Shown one piece after another: positions 35,518 to 43,056 of a stretch of DNA of 64,000 bases. A model generated the notes under the pieces. The model worked only from the letters and a program-made list of their open reading frames with translations, did not search any database and had not been told where the DNA came from. The position numbers were made by a program, and so were the translations under genes. Source of the stretch: an archaeon (GTDB lineage: Archaea > Thermoproteota > Nitrososphaeria > Nitrososphaerales > UBA183); contig JAKAPI010000001.1 of NCBI GenBank assembly GCA_021807225.1, positions 62,001-126,000 on the forward strand, in the 5' to 3' direction. Numbering within the stretch: the first letter of the stretch is position 1; the number at the start of each line of letters is the position of its first letter.

Positions 35518-36768
35518 GTGGCTGAGAGCTCCCCGAAGTCTGGCCCCAGCTATTCTTCCCTCCTGAAGAACAGGTCCTTTTCATTTCTCTGGATCGGCCA
35601 ACTCGTCTCACAGTCCGGAGACGCAGTGTTCGACATCGCCCTACTCTGGCTCGTCTGGGTGACCACGCAGTCTACTGCGCTCGTGGGGCTGACCCAGGCT
35701 GCAGTGCTCGTCCCAGCTGTTCTTGTTTCCCCCTTCGCAGGGGTCTACGCGGACAGGACCAACAGGAGGAACTTGATCGTCCTGAGCAACGTGGCCCAGG
35801 GGATCGTCACGGCCGGGGTCTCCGTCCTTTACGTGCTTAGCGCCCTAGACTTCTCCGTCCTCATCGTCCTGGTCCTGCTTCTCTACAGCTGTGCCCAATT
35901 CTACAGGGCGGCGAGTAACGCCATCGTCCCCAGCATTGTCAGCAGAGAGAACATCGGGGCCGCCAACGGTCTCTTCTCGCTGACCCAGTCTGCCAACCAA
36001 CTGATGGGATACACCCTCGGAGGGGTGATCATAGGCGTCTTGGGCCTCGCAGTCCCCATCACCTACGACAGCCTGACCTTCTTCGCGGCCGCCTTCCTAG
36101 TGCTATTGATAGCGAAGGGGCACGGCCAGGCTAGGCCTTCGGGCAGCCCCGACGGTGCGAGTTCCTTCACGAAGGATTTCCGCGAAGGCCTGAGCTACGT
36201 CAGGCAGAGCAGGTTCTTTCTGGAGTTGATGTTCCTAGGAGTCGTGGTCAACTTCTTCGCCACGGCTGTGTTCGCCATCCTCGCGCCTTACTCGGAAGTC
36301 TGGGTGCACGGGGGCTCATCGACTTACGGTTTCCTCTCTGCAGCCTTTGCTCTGGGCACCATCGTCGGGTCCGTATTGATTGGGAAGGTCAACTTCAGGG
36401 CTTACGTAGGCAAGCTCCTTTTCTTCGGGGTCATCGCTTCCGGCGGCATCCTCATCCTGCTCGGTCTAATCCGGAGCATCCCGCCCGCGCTTGCAGCTTT
36501 CTCTGCAGTAGGAGTCATCCTGGCGGTCGTGAACGTCCCACTCAACACCCTCTTTCAGACGAAGGTGCCCAAGGAGATGCTGGGCCGCGCCGGAACCGTG
36601 CTCAGCGCGTCCTTGACGGCGGCCCAGCCCATAGCAGCGGTCTTATCGGGCGTCCTGGCAGGAATCTACTCCATCGGCGCAGTCATCACGGTGTCGGGGG
36701 TTGCAGTGATGGTGGCCACCGCGGTGCTGTATTTCGTCTTCAAAGAGCTGAGGAATGTAAGCTACTAG
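35518..36768 (+). CDS. Major facilitator transporter, EntS-like
   Basis: This 416-residue protein has about 12 TM segments. Its start, YSSLLKNRSFSFLWIGQLVSQSGDAVFDIALLWLVW, and loop GVYADRTNRRN near residue 81 are typical of the MFS_3/EntS family of exporters. The GTG start is 25 bp after tfb, so it may be read through from that promoter. The substrate is unknown. It is unrelated in detail to the other MFS gene at 21.8-23.1 kb. Confidence 0.88.
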   Translation: MAESSPKSGPSYSSLLKNRSFSFLWIGQLVSQSGDAVFDIALLWLVWVTTQSTALVGLTQAAVLVPAVLVSPFAGVYADRTNRRNLIVLSNVAQGIVTAGVSVLYVLSALDFSVLIVLVLLLYSCAQFYRAASNAIVPSIVSRENIGAANGLFSLTQSANQLMGYTLGGVIIGVLGLAVPITYDSLTFFAAAFLVLLIAKGHGQARPSGSPDGASSFTKDFREGLSYVRQSRFFLELMFLGVVVNFFATAVFAILAPYSEVWVHGGSSTYGFLSAAFALGTIVGSVLIGKVNFRAYVGKLLFFGVIASGGILILLGLIRSIPPALAAFSAVGVILAVVNVPLNTLFQTKVPKEMLGRAGTVLSASLTAAQPIAAVLSGVLAGIYSIGAVITVSGVAVMVATAVLYFVFKELRNVSY

Positions 36769-36775
36769 AAAGAAG

Positions 36776-36848
36776 TGGACCGGGGGGGAATTGAACCCCC
36801 GACCTCCCGCGTGCGAGGCGGGCGTTCGTACCGCTGAACTACCGGCCC
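36776..36848 (-). tRNA. tRNA-Ala (CGC)
   Basis: The 73-nt minus-strand sequence folds fully: 7-bp acceptor GGGCCGG/CCGGTCC with the alanine-specific G3:U70 pair, D stem GTTC/GAAC, anticodon stem CCCGC/GCGGG with loop CTCGCAC (anticodon CGC), and T arm GGGGG-TTCAATT-CCCCC. The discriminator is A. No intron and no encoded CCA are seen. Confidence 0.96.
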
Positions 36849-36883
36849 TTGTTTTCGGCCTCGTCGCGTAGCTCGTATAAGAG

Positions 36884-37660
36884 TTAGTGGACCCTGCAGA
36901 CTTCCGGCGCGCGTCGCTTATGCGACGACCGCTCGTAACGGTCCACCAAAGCCTTCACCACGTCCGGTTTCATTCTTAGCTTGGCAGCCGTTTCTTCGAC
37001 CCCCTTCTTCTGGTCGACGTGCAGTCTAAGGACCCCGTCGATGATGTTGTAGCTCATCCCTAGCTCGCCCTCTGCCGTCTGACCGGGCCAAAGCCTTGGG
37101 CTGCTCCGTTTCGAGATGACCCTCCTGCTGATGCCGAGTATCTCCCCTAGCTTCCTCACCTCGGTCTTGTACAGGTCTCCGATTGGAAGGATGTCTACTC
37201 CGCCATCTCCATACTTGGTAAAGTACCCCACGAGAGCCTCAGACCTGTCTCCCGTGCCGACGACGATCTTGTTCGACAGATTGGCGTGGTAATAGAGCAG
37301 AGACATCCTGATTCTCGCCCTCAGGTTCCCCTCGGCCAGCCTGTCCCGTTGCAGTCCTTTCAGGAACGCCCTGTGGATGGGAGCGATATCGACGACCTTC
37401 GTATCCGCGCAGAGCTCTTCGGCTATGGACGACGCATCCTCAATGTCCACTTCAGGCGTGACGCGCTTGTCGGGCATTATCAGACAGGTCACACGTTTGT
37501 TCCCCAGCGCCTCCACTGTGAGATAGGCTGTCACGGCCGAGTCGATGCCGCCGCTCAATCCAAGTACAGCGCCGTCGACATGAGCTCGTTCAGCCCTGTC
37601 CTTGATGAATCTGACAATCCTCTCTCTCGCGGCCATGATGTCAATCTCGCTTCGGGGCAA
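36884..37660 (-). CDS. nadE: NAD synthetase
   Basis: This 258-residue enzyme amidates nicotinate adenine dinucleotide to NAD. The PP-loop LGLSGGIDSAVT is at residues 34-45. GTGDRSEALVGYFTKYGDGGVDILPIGDLYKTEVR is the NadE substrate and dimer region, and SPRLWPGQTAEGELG follows. No glutaminase domain is present, so free ammonia is used. It is divergent to pncB and pncA and forms an NAD salvage set with them. Confidence 0.94.
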   Translation of the reverse strand: MPRSEIDIMAARERIVRFIKDRAERAHVDGAVLGLSGGIDSAVTAYLTVEALGNKRVTCLIMPDKRVTPEVDIEDASSIAEELCADTKVVDIAPIHRAFLKGLQRDRLAEGNLRARIRMSLLYYHANLSNKIVVGTGDRSEALVGYFTKYGDGGVDILPIGDLYKTEVRKLGEILGISRRVISKRSSPRLWPGQTAEGELGMSYNIIDGVLRLHVDQKKGVEETAAKLRMKPDVVKALVDRYERSSHKRRAPEVCRVH

Positions 37661-37724
37661 CCCGAAGATCGGTTCGTGAGGGCCAGAAATACCTTTTCAA
37701 CCCCCGGTCACACGAAGGGGCTCG

Positions 37725-38939
37725 ATGGCTGGCTTCGACCTGGATGACCGGAGATTCTGGCTGGCGAACGAGGCTGAAATCAAGAACGGAGACACGACCG
37801 ACGTCTACTTCCGACACACCGAGCAAGTCCTCCGCAAGGGTGGATACAATCCGCGGGTCGTCATGGAGATCTACGCTCGTGACGTGCCATACCCGCAGAA
37901 CTGGGGGCTCCTCACAGGCGTGTACGAAGTGGCGAAGCTCCTGGAAGGCACCCGCGTCAGCGTTTCGGCCATGGATGAAGGGACAGTCTTCCTGGCTGAC
38001 TCAACCACTGCCATGTATGAACCCCTCCTCACCATAGAGGGGCGCTATCTCGACTTCCTCTGGTACGAAACAGCGATCCTCGGACTCCTGGGGTCTTCGA
38101 CAAGCGTCTCGACCAGGGCCGCAAGGTTCAGGCGTGCAGCGGGGGCCAAGACGTTGCTCAGCTTCGGGACGCGAAGGGTCCACCCTGCTCTCTCCGCGCT
38201 AGTCGAGCGGGCGTGCTACGTCGCAGGGTTCGACGGCGTCTCCAACGTGCTTGGAGCGGAGCTCTTGCATGTCGCTCCCGCAGGAACCATGCCTCACGCG
38301 CTGGTCCAGATAGTCGGGGACCCAGAGAAGGCGTGGAAGCTATTCGACAGAGACGCGCCGAAGGAGGCGCCCCGGATTGCCCTCGTCGACACCTTCTGGG
38401 ACGAGAAGACGGAGGCGGTCAGAGCGTTCGAGGTCTTGGGGAAGAGACTCTGGGGGGTACGCATCGACACCCCGGCATCACGACGGGGAAACTTCAGACA
38501 GATAGTCGAGGAGGTCCGTTGGGAGCTGGACATACGCGGTGGCAAGGACGTCAAGATTATCGCCTCGGGAAGGCTTGACGAAGACGCGGTTACCGGCCTA
38601 TGCGACCTCGTGGATGGCTTCGGGGTGGGGACGGCAGTCGCCTACCCTCCAGCGATCGACCTAAGCGCGAAGATCGTCGAAGTCAGTGGTCCAGGAGGGA
38701 CAGAGTTCAGGGCGAAGCGGGGCGGCCTCGGCGGTAGGAAGCAGGTCTATCGCAGGAAAGGGTTCAACGACGTCGTCACCTTGGAGAAGGGAGACGCGCC
38801 AGGCGAGGCCCTGCTCAAACCCTTGCTGGAAAAGGGACGTATCGTCAGGAGATATGAAGGGCTGGACTCGATAAGATCGCGAGTGCGAAGGCAACTCAAG
38901 GAGATTGGCGCATCCCAGCCGAAGATTTCGTGGAGGTGA
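37725..38939 (+). CDS. pncB: Nicotinate phosphoribosyltransferase
   Basis: This 404-residue enzyme joins nicotinate and PRPP to give NaMN. The family shows GDTTDVYFRHTEQVL near residue 22, LLGSSTSVSTRAARFRRAAG, FGTRRVHPALSALVERACYVAGFDGVSNV, and the phosphate-binding VRIDTP and IIASGRLDEDAV segments. It is followed after 3 bp by nicotinamidase, so the two steps from nicotinamide to NaMN are in one operon. Confidence 0.93.
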   Translation: MAGFDLDDRRFWLANEAEIKNGDTTDVYFRHTEQVLRKGGYNPRVVMEIYARDVPYPQNWGLLTGVYEVAKLLEGTRVSVSAMDEGTVFLADSTTAMYEPLLTIEGRYLDFLWYETAILGLLGSSTSVSTRAARFRRAAGAKTLLSFGTRRVHPALSALVERACYVAGFDGVSNVLGAELLHVAPAGTMPHALVQIVGDPEKAWKLFDRDAPKEAPRIALVDTFWDEKTEAVRAFEVLGKRLWGVRIDTPASRRGNFRQIVEEVRWELDIRGGKDVKIIASGRLDEDAVTGLCDLVDGFGVGTAVAYPPAIDLSAKIVEVSGPGGTEFRAKRGGLGGRKQVYRRKGFNDVVTLEKGDAPGEALLKPLLEKGRIVRRYEGLDSIRSRVRRQLKEIGASQPKISWR

Positions 38940-38942
38940 GCC

Positions 38943-39533
38943 ATGCCCAGGGCCGCGCTGTTAGTGGTTGACGTGCAAAACGACTTCTGCCCTGGGGGTG
39001 CGCTCCCGGTTCCCGGTGGAGACTCGGTCATCCCGGGCCTGAACATGGCCACCTCCGCCTTCGTCCGCGCGGGATTGCCTGTCTTCTTCACCAGGGACTG
39101 GCACCCACCGAACCACTGTTCGTTCAAGGCTCAGGGAGGGACATGGCCGCCACACTGCGTGCAGGGGACGACCGGCGCCGCATTCCATCCGTCCCTCGAC
39201 CTTCCCCCGGGTTCGACCGTGATCAGCAAGGGTGACAGGAAGGACGCGGAGGCTTATTCGGGGTTCCAGGGGACTGACCTTGCGGCGCGGCTAAGGAGGA
39301 TCGGGGTGACGAGCGTGTACGTAGGGGGGCTCACCGCCGAGTACTGCGTGAGGACCACCACGGAGGACGCCTTGCGGGAAGGGCTCCGGGTGGCCGTTTT
39401 GTCCGACTGCATCAAAGGGCTCGAGATCCATCCCGGCGACACGTCGGCGGCGATCGAGGAAATGAAGAGGGCGGGTGCGTCGCTCACGACATCGCGGGCC
39501 GTCATCAAAGTGATAGTCGGCACACAGCAATAG
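38943..39533 (+). CDS. pncA: Nicotinamidase
   Basis: This 196-residue cysteine hydrolase turns nicotinamide into nicotinate. The catalytic triad is D10 (VVDVQNDF), K96 (ISKG) and C135 (TAEYCV). The metal ligands D52, H54 and H71 are present (FTRDWHP and WPPHC). It completes a salvage route with pncB and nadE. No nicotinate mononucleotide adenylyltransferase gene is seen in the window. Confidence 0.95.
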   Translation: MPRAALLVVDVQNDFCPGGALPVPGGDSVIPGLNMATSAFVRAGLPVFFTRDWHPPNHCSFKAQGGTWPPHCVQGTTGAAFHPSLDLPPGSTVISKGDRKDAEAYSGFQGTDLAARLRRIGVTSVYVGGLTAEYCVRTTTEDALREGLRVAVLSDCIKGLEIHPGDTSAAIEEMKRAGASLTTSRAVIKVIVGTQQ

Positions 39534-39690
39534 GGTCATCATCCCGGTCTTGAGGACCAGTCCAGATCGCCCGTCGTAGCACGCTGCGTGCCAGACCGAG
39601 AACTTTCTGCGTGTTTCTGTATTTATTCGTTCCCGGGCCAAGAAGGCGCCCGTTCGGTTTTATTAACGACATGAGCCTCGTCCGAACACC

Positions 39691-40137
39691 TTGAGCGACG
39701 AAAGGGAGGAGTACGCAAGCTGGTGGCTGGCCCTATCCAGAGACCCTGAGTACTACACCAACACGGAACAAGGACAGAAGGAACTCGCAGACATGATCCG
39801 CAAGGAGTCGGAGCGCCTCCTCGACGAGATAGGGAAGCTGGTCAAACCGACGAAGGAGATAATCTGGCTTTCCAACTACTGCAATTCCTGTCATTACTTC
39901 AGGTCCGAAGGAAGGAAGACGTCATGCGAAAAATGGCACGTTCGCATAGTGAAGCCGTTCCACGGGCAGGCTCTGTGGAAACAGATTCCCGCGAAGGCGG
40001 GAGGCGACGAGAAGGAGTTGGTGGTCGAGGGCATCGACTGGGACACCAGGTGGAAAGAGGTCTCGGAAAAGATAGTGGACATGGCCGTGGGGATGGTGAA
40101 CGGCGGGTACCCGTACTTTTGCTACAAGGGAACCTAG
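39691..40137 (+). CDS. Unrecognised protein with Cys/His metal site
   Basis: This 148-residue protein is Trp- and charge-rich. Its centre has CNSCH (residues 64-68), then CEKWH about 16 residues later, and a Cys near the C-terminus (YFCYKG), which together could bind zinc or an Fe-S cluster. There is no TM segment. TTG 39691 lies about 29 nt after ttttattaac, giving a leaderless start. I do not recognise the family. Confidence 0.6.
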   Translation: MSDEREEYASWWLALSRDPEYYTNTEQGQKELADMIRKESERLLDEIGKLVKPTKEIIWLSNYCNSCHYFRSEGRKTSCEKWHVRIVKPFHGQALWKQIPAKAGGDEKELVVEGIDWDTRWKEVSEKIVDMAVGMVNGGYPYFCYKGT

Positions 40138-40245
40138 GCCTAGGCCGAAGAGAGATACTGGTCAAGCTTCTGCGGGCAACGGGCACACGCGCGGAAACCT
40201 GCTTCGGAGAAGATTAATCTCCTAGTCTGCTCTACTCGCGCTAGG

Positions 40246-40803
40246 ATGACCACCGATCGACGGTTCGCCCGTTTCAATGCGAGAGATACGTCAGGCCCAC
40301 TCGCCACTCATGTGGTGCCGGAGGGGGGAATGTGCCTCTCGGCGTTCGTGGTGCTCACGGAGGCAGGCAGCCCCAACCATGTCCTCCTCGGACACCTGAA
40401 CAGTAACGCCAACTGGGATCACATCGGCGGGCTCGATTCAGAAAGGGTCACGGCGCACTCCAACGGGTGGATGATTCCTTCTTGCCATCTACTGCTGAAG
40501 GAGTCTCCGCAGGAAGCAGCCAGGCGTGTTTTGGACGAGCAGCTCGGGCTCAAGGACGTCGCGCTCTCAGAGCCTAAGGTCGTGTCTGAAGTCTACGCGC
40601 CAAAGAGATTTCCAGACCTTCCGAGCCACTGGGACCTGGAGTTCATCTTCCGCGGCGTTCTGCCCAGGCGGGAGCTTCCGACGGTGACGGCTTGGAAAGA
40701 GCTTTCCTTCGTCGATGTAAGCAGGACAAAGAAGTCTGAGATAGCGAGGTCCCACGAGGACGTCCTCGAATCTGCAGGCTTCAAGTTCGCTGGTATGACC
40801 TAG
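40246..40803 (+). CDS. Nudix-fold protein
   Basis: This 185-residue protein has a Nudix-like box: Gly near GWMIPSCHLLLKESPQEAARRVLDEQLGL, around residues 75-104. The canonical REUXEEXGU is altered to RRVLDEQLGL, so metal binding and hydrolysis may be changed. The flanking beta strands (MCLSAFVVLTEAG, WDLEFIFRGVLP) suit the fold. ATG 40246 is 30 nt after aagattaatc. The gene ends just outside the integrated element's left repeat. Confidence 0.7.
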   Translation: MTTDRRFARFNARDTSGPLATHVVPEGGMCLSAFVVLTEAGSPNHVLLGHLNSNANWDHIGGLDSERVTAHSNGWMIPSCHLLLKESPQEAARRVLDEQLGLKDVALSEPKVVSEVYAPKRFPDLPSHWDLEFIFRGVLPRRELPTVTAWKELSFVDVSRTKKSEIARSHEDVLESAGFKFAGMT

Positions 40804-40809
40804 ACGATG

Positions 40810-40836
40810 AGGGGCCCTGGGTGGGATCTGAGTCCA
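40810..40836 (-). repeat. Left attachment repeat (tRNA-His 3' fragment)
   Basis: The first 18 bp (aggggccctgggtgggat) are identical to 49297-49314, and 24 of 27 bp match overall. They correspond to the acceptor and T-arm 3' part of tRNA-His. The three mismatches fall in the T-loop region, where this copy is no longer under selection. Confidence 0.85.
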
Positions 40837-41282
40837 GATATATGGGCTCAAATTCTTCACAAACCGCCTCCCAAGCACCGCAGGCCGGTCCTAAAGCCTA
40901 GGGTCGCGTTCCTGCCCGTTGGCGTCGATAGGTTCGAGTGCGGTCATCGCCGCCCGGTGTACCATGCCAGAAGTGGACCCGAATCCGGTTCGAGTCCTGC
41001 GTTTTGACTGCACCCACCGAGCCATGCCACACCACCTAGACGCACCATATTTGTGCACCGATGAAATGGGGCAGAAGTCGGGAATGAGAGGGCGTACGAA
41101 GGGCATTCCTTGGAGACTGACACCAGATACTGGATTAATTACCTCGTCCAGGAATGATCGGCCGCGGTTCAGTGACAGCCCAGCGGGTCGAGGGGCCTCC
41201 AGAGGAGGCAACTTCCGCGACAAAACGGTGAGGACCGCAGCACACCATAGGCAGGACCAACCGATTTCAGATGAAATGGAGC
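40837..41282. other. Left edge of the element, no clear gene
   Basis: Frames on both strands in these 446 bp lack coding character. A perfect hairpin GCCTCC-AGA-GGAGGC lies at 41195-41209, and cttggagactgac and attaattacc mark A/T-richer patches near 41110-41150. This may be decayed element sequence. Confidence 0.4.
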
Positions 41283-41582
41283 CTAGTCAGTCCTAGTGAA
41301 CTGGTATTTCGTCGCCCATTCAATCAATTCACGTAGCTCGTTCTTGACTTTGAACTGGTAGGCCTGAGCGTTCCCAATCTTCCCTTCGGGGGCTACGAAG
41401 CCCTTTGCTGAGAGCCTCTGAAGGACCTTCTGGACGGTCTTGAAGCTCAGACCGGTCGATTCTTCGAGCATCGGAATCGTTTGTTTCATGCTACCGACTA
41501 GGAAAGCCTGATCAAGGACCCTCGCCTCGGGACTACTGAAGACTGACGACAGCGGCCCCGAGGTTTCGTACCTCACCTTCAC
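41283..41582 (-). CDS. Winged-helix DNA-binding regulator
   Basis: This 99-residue protein has FSSPEARVLDQAF, a recognition region TIPMLEESTGLSFKTVQKVLQRLSAKGFV, and a wing with KIGNAQAYQFKVKNELRELIEW. It resembles small archaeal ArsR/MarR-type regulators of the SSPEARVLDFLL...KIGNAKLYKLN pattern. The start is GTG, with GGTGAG about 7 nt upstream. Its promoter holds a perfect palindrome (41626-41645), which suggests autoregulation. It is probably a regulator of the element. Confidence 0.75.
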   Translation of the reverse strand: MKVRYETSGPLSSVFSSPEARVLDQAFLVGSMKQTIPMLEESTGLSFKTVQKVLQRLSAKGFVAPEGKIGNAQAYQFKVKNELRELIEWATKYQFTRTD

Positions 41583-41625
41583 TCGCCACTCACCTTCCTA
41601 CCCAAGCCTAGGCCGCTACTTAGGA

Positions 41626-41645
41626 CTTTGGAATAAACTCCAAAG
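41626..41645. promoter_or_regulatory. Palindromic operator over the regulator's TATA box
   Basis: A perfect inverted repeat CTTTGGA-N6-TCCAAAG lies about 45 nt upstream of the winged-helix gene. Its spacer, ataaac, is part of a minus-strand TATA-like GTTTATT. A dimeric regulator bound here would block TBP. It could also influence the rightward genes. Confidence 0.6.
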
Positions 41646-41792
41646 TTATGCTACCAGGTACAAGAACGCGCACGGGCAGAGGGGCCGTCGAACTCTGCGC
41701 GTATCGCGTCAAATTCCCAACAGGGCATCAAACCCACGGGTTCACTTACTCCCATGTCCGAGGCGGAATCCATAACTGTGTCCGTGTGAGGT

Positions 41793-42031
41793 ATGATGCC
41801 CGAGATGGTCGACGTCCTCGTTACCGTTCACGGGGGAAGGGAGGACCTACCCGCATAATGTACAGAGCGGACCTAAGCTGGTTCGCCTGCCAAGTGATGT
41901 CACGGCACCTAATGGCCAAGGGCTCCGTCCGGGCCAACGCAGAGGGCGGGAAGAGACGATACGGGCTCACATCCACAGGCTTGGATGTCTTGGGCCGATT
42001 CTTGAAAGCGACGGAAGAAGTGAGAACCTAG
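41793..42031 (+). pseudogene. Frameshifted winged-helix protein (ArnR1-like)
   Basis: Two frames together encode one winged-helix domain. The first, from ATG 41793, reads MMPEMVDVLVTVHGGR. After a shift near 41832-41843, in the purine run gggggaagggagg, the other frame continues GGPTRIMYRADLSWFACQVM...YGLTSTGLDVLGRFL. Joined, they match the thaumarchaeal pattern of a first helix followed by TRIMYRANLSY. The 127-residue frame from 41648 has an implausible Arg-rich N-terminus. Either the gene is broken or a base is miscalled. Confidence 0.6.
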
Positions 42032-42199
42032 ATCTCGTCGTCTTCGCATTCGCCATGGTCTATTTGTCCCGATTCGATGGGTTTACCGTGCAAATCCGGC
42101 GCGGGTCGGGGGAAACCCCACACCTTACTGTTCATTGGCGGCCTGAATTGGTGAAATTAGAACGAACCTTCCGATAACCCTTATCCGCCCATATGAAGA
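42032..42199. other. Upstream region of the cargo operon
   Basis: This 168-bp gap precedes the first cargo gene. It has gggggaaacccc (a small hairpin) near 42109 and A/T-richer strings including gataacccttatcc before the ATG at 42200. A promoter is likely but no single TATA box stands out. Confidence 0.35.
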
Positions 42200-43027
42200 A
42201 TGCCACGCTCCGGACCATTGAAACACTCTAGCCGGGAAGCCTCTAGGACAGGGGTACTGAAGAGACTTGGATACCTAATTTTCCTCTTGCTCGGGACGCT
42301 GCTGATCGTATTCGCGTACGTCTTCAGCGGGCAGGCTCTGTTGTTCAACGTTCTCATCTCTCTCGGAACTGTTACCTTGGCGATACCTATGATCCAAATA
42401 TTGTGGCTGATTGTCGGTGGAGAGCCAGCCCAGGCTATTATAAGGGAAATGCAAGATACAATGCGATTGGAAGGATTGGGCCTTCAAAGGTTCTACCAAA
42501 CGAGATCAGACGTCGACTTTCAAAACGAATGGCTGAATTACATGAAGAATGCAAGCGAGGTCGATATTCTTGCTCACACTGGATATCGCTTCCAGCTTCA
42601 AGAAGCCAAGTTCCTGGAGATGCTTGAGGAAGGCGTCAAGTCGAGGAAAAGGCGGTACAGGATAGTAACGTATAGTGCAGACCCAAGCAACATCGTCACT
42701 CAGCTAACCGGCAACACAGAAGGTGACTTAGATAGACTGAGGACCCTGATTGGACTTAGTCTGAGTAAGCTTGACCCGATTATTAAGCACGATGACAAGA
42801 AGCGCCCCCACTTGCAGGTCAGACTCTTGGAGAACCACTTCATGTACTTCTACATTCTAAGAGCTGACGACAAGATGCTTGTGTCTCCGTATATGACGCA
42901 CTTAACTGGCACTCACGCGCCTACGTTCCAGGTGACCGGCAGGAGGTCGGGGTTGTTTGAAATCTACAGAAAGGAATTTGAGAGGGTTTGGGAGCTTTCC
43001 ACGGAGTATCATCCCGCGTCGCCTTGA
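42200..43027 (+). CDS. Two-TM protein with a PLD-like domain lacking HKD
   Basis: This 275-residue protein has a basic N-terminus, two TM segments (about residues 24-43 and 47-72) and a cytosolic alpha/beta domain. The latter reads KNASEVDILAHTGYRFQLQEAKFLEMLEEG, KRRYRIVTYSADPSN, and FMYFYILRADDKMLVSPYMTH...YRKEFERVW. This resembles the half-barrel of phospholipase D-like proteins used in conflict systems, but no HxK(x4)D motif is seen. It is the first gene of the A/T-rich cargo operon. The fold is inferred; membrane sensing or effector activity is a guess. Confidence 0.55.
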   Translation: MPRSGPLKHSSREASRTGVLKRLGYLIFLLLGTLLIVFAYVFSGQALLFNVLISLGTVTLAIPMIQILWLIVGGEPAQAIIREMQDTMRLEGLGLQRFYQTRSDVDFQNEWLNYMKNASEVDILAHTGYRFQLQEAKFLEMLEEGVKSRKRRYRIVTYSADPSNIVTQLTGNTEGDLDRLRTLIGLSLSKLDPIIKHDDKKRPHLQVRLLENHFMYFYILRADDKMLVSPYMTHLTGTHAPTFQVTGRRSGLFEIYRKEFERVWELSTEYHPASP

Positions 43028-43056
43028 TTCTTCTTATTAACTTGGGAGTGAATTGA

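Noticed and set aside
40980..41010. tRNA-like ggttcgagtcc string at the left edge of the element
   Set aside because: The T stem does not pair beyond two bases, and no acceptor or anticodon arm can be built around it.
41648..42031. 127-residue frame from ATG 41648
   Set aside because: Its first 65 residues are Arg/Gly-rich and unlike any winged-helix start. Only the last 60 residues fit the family, and the matching N-terminus is in another frame.
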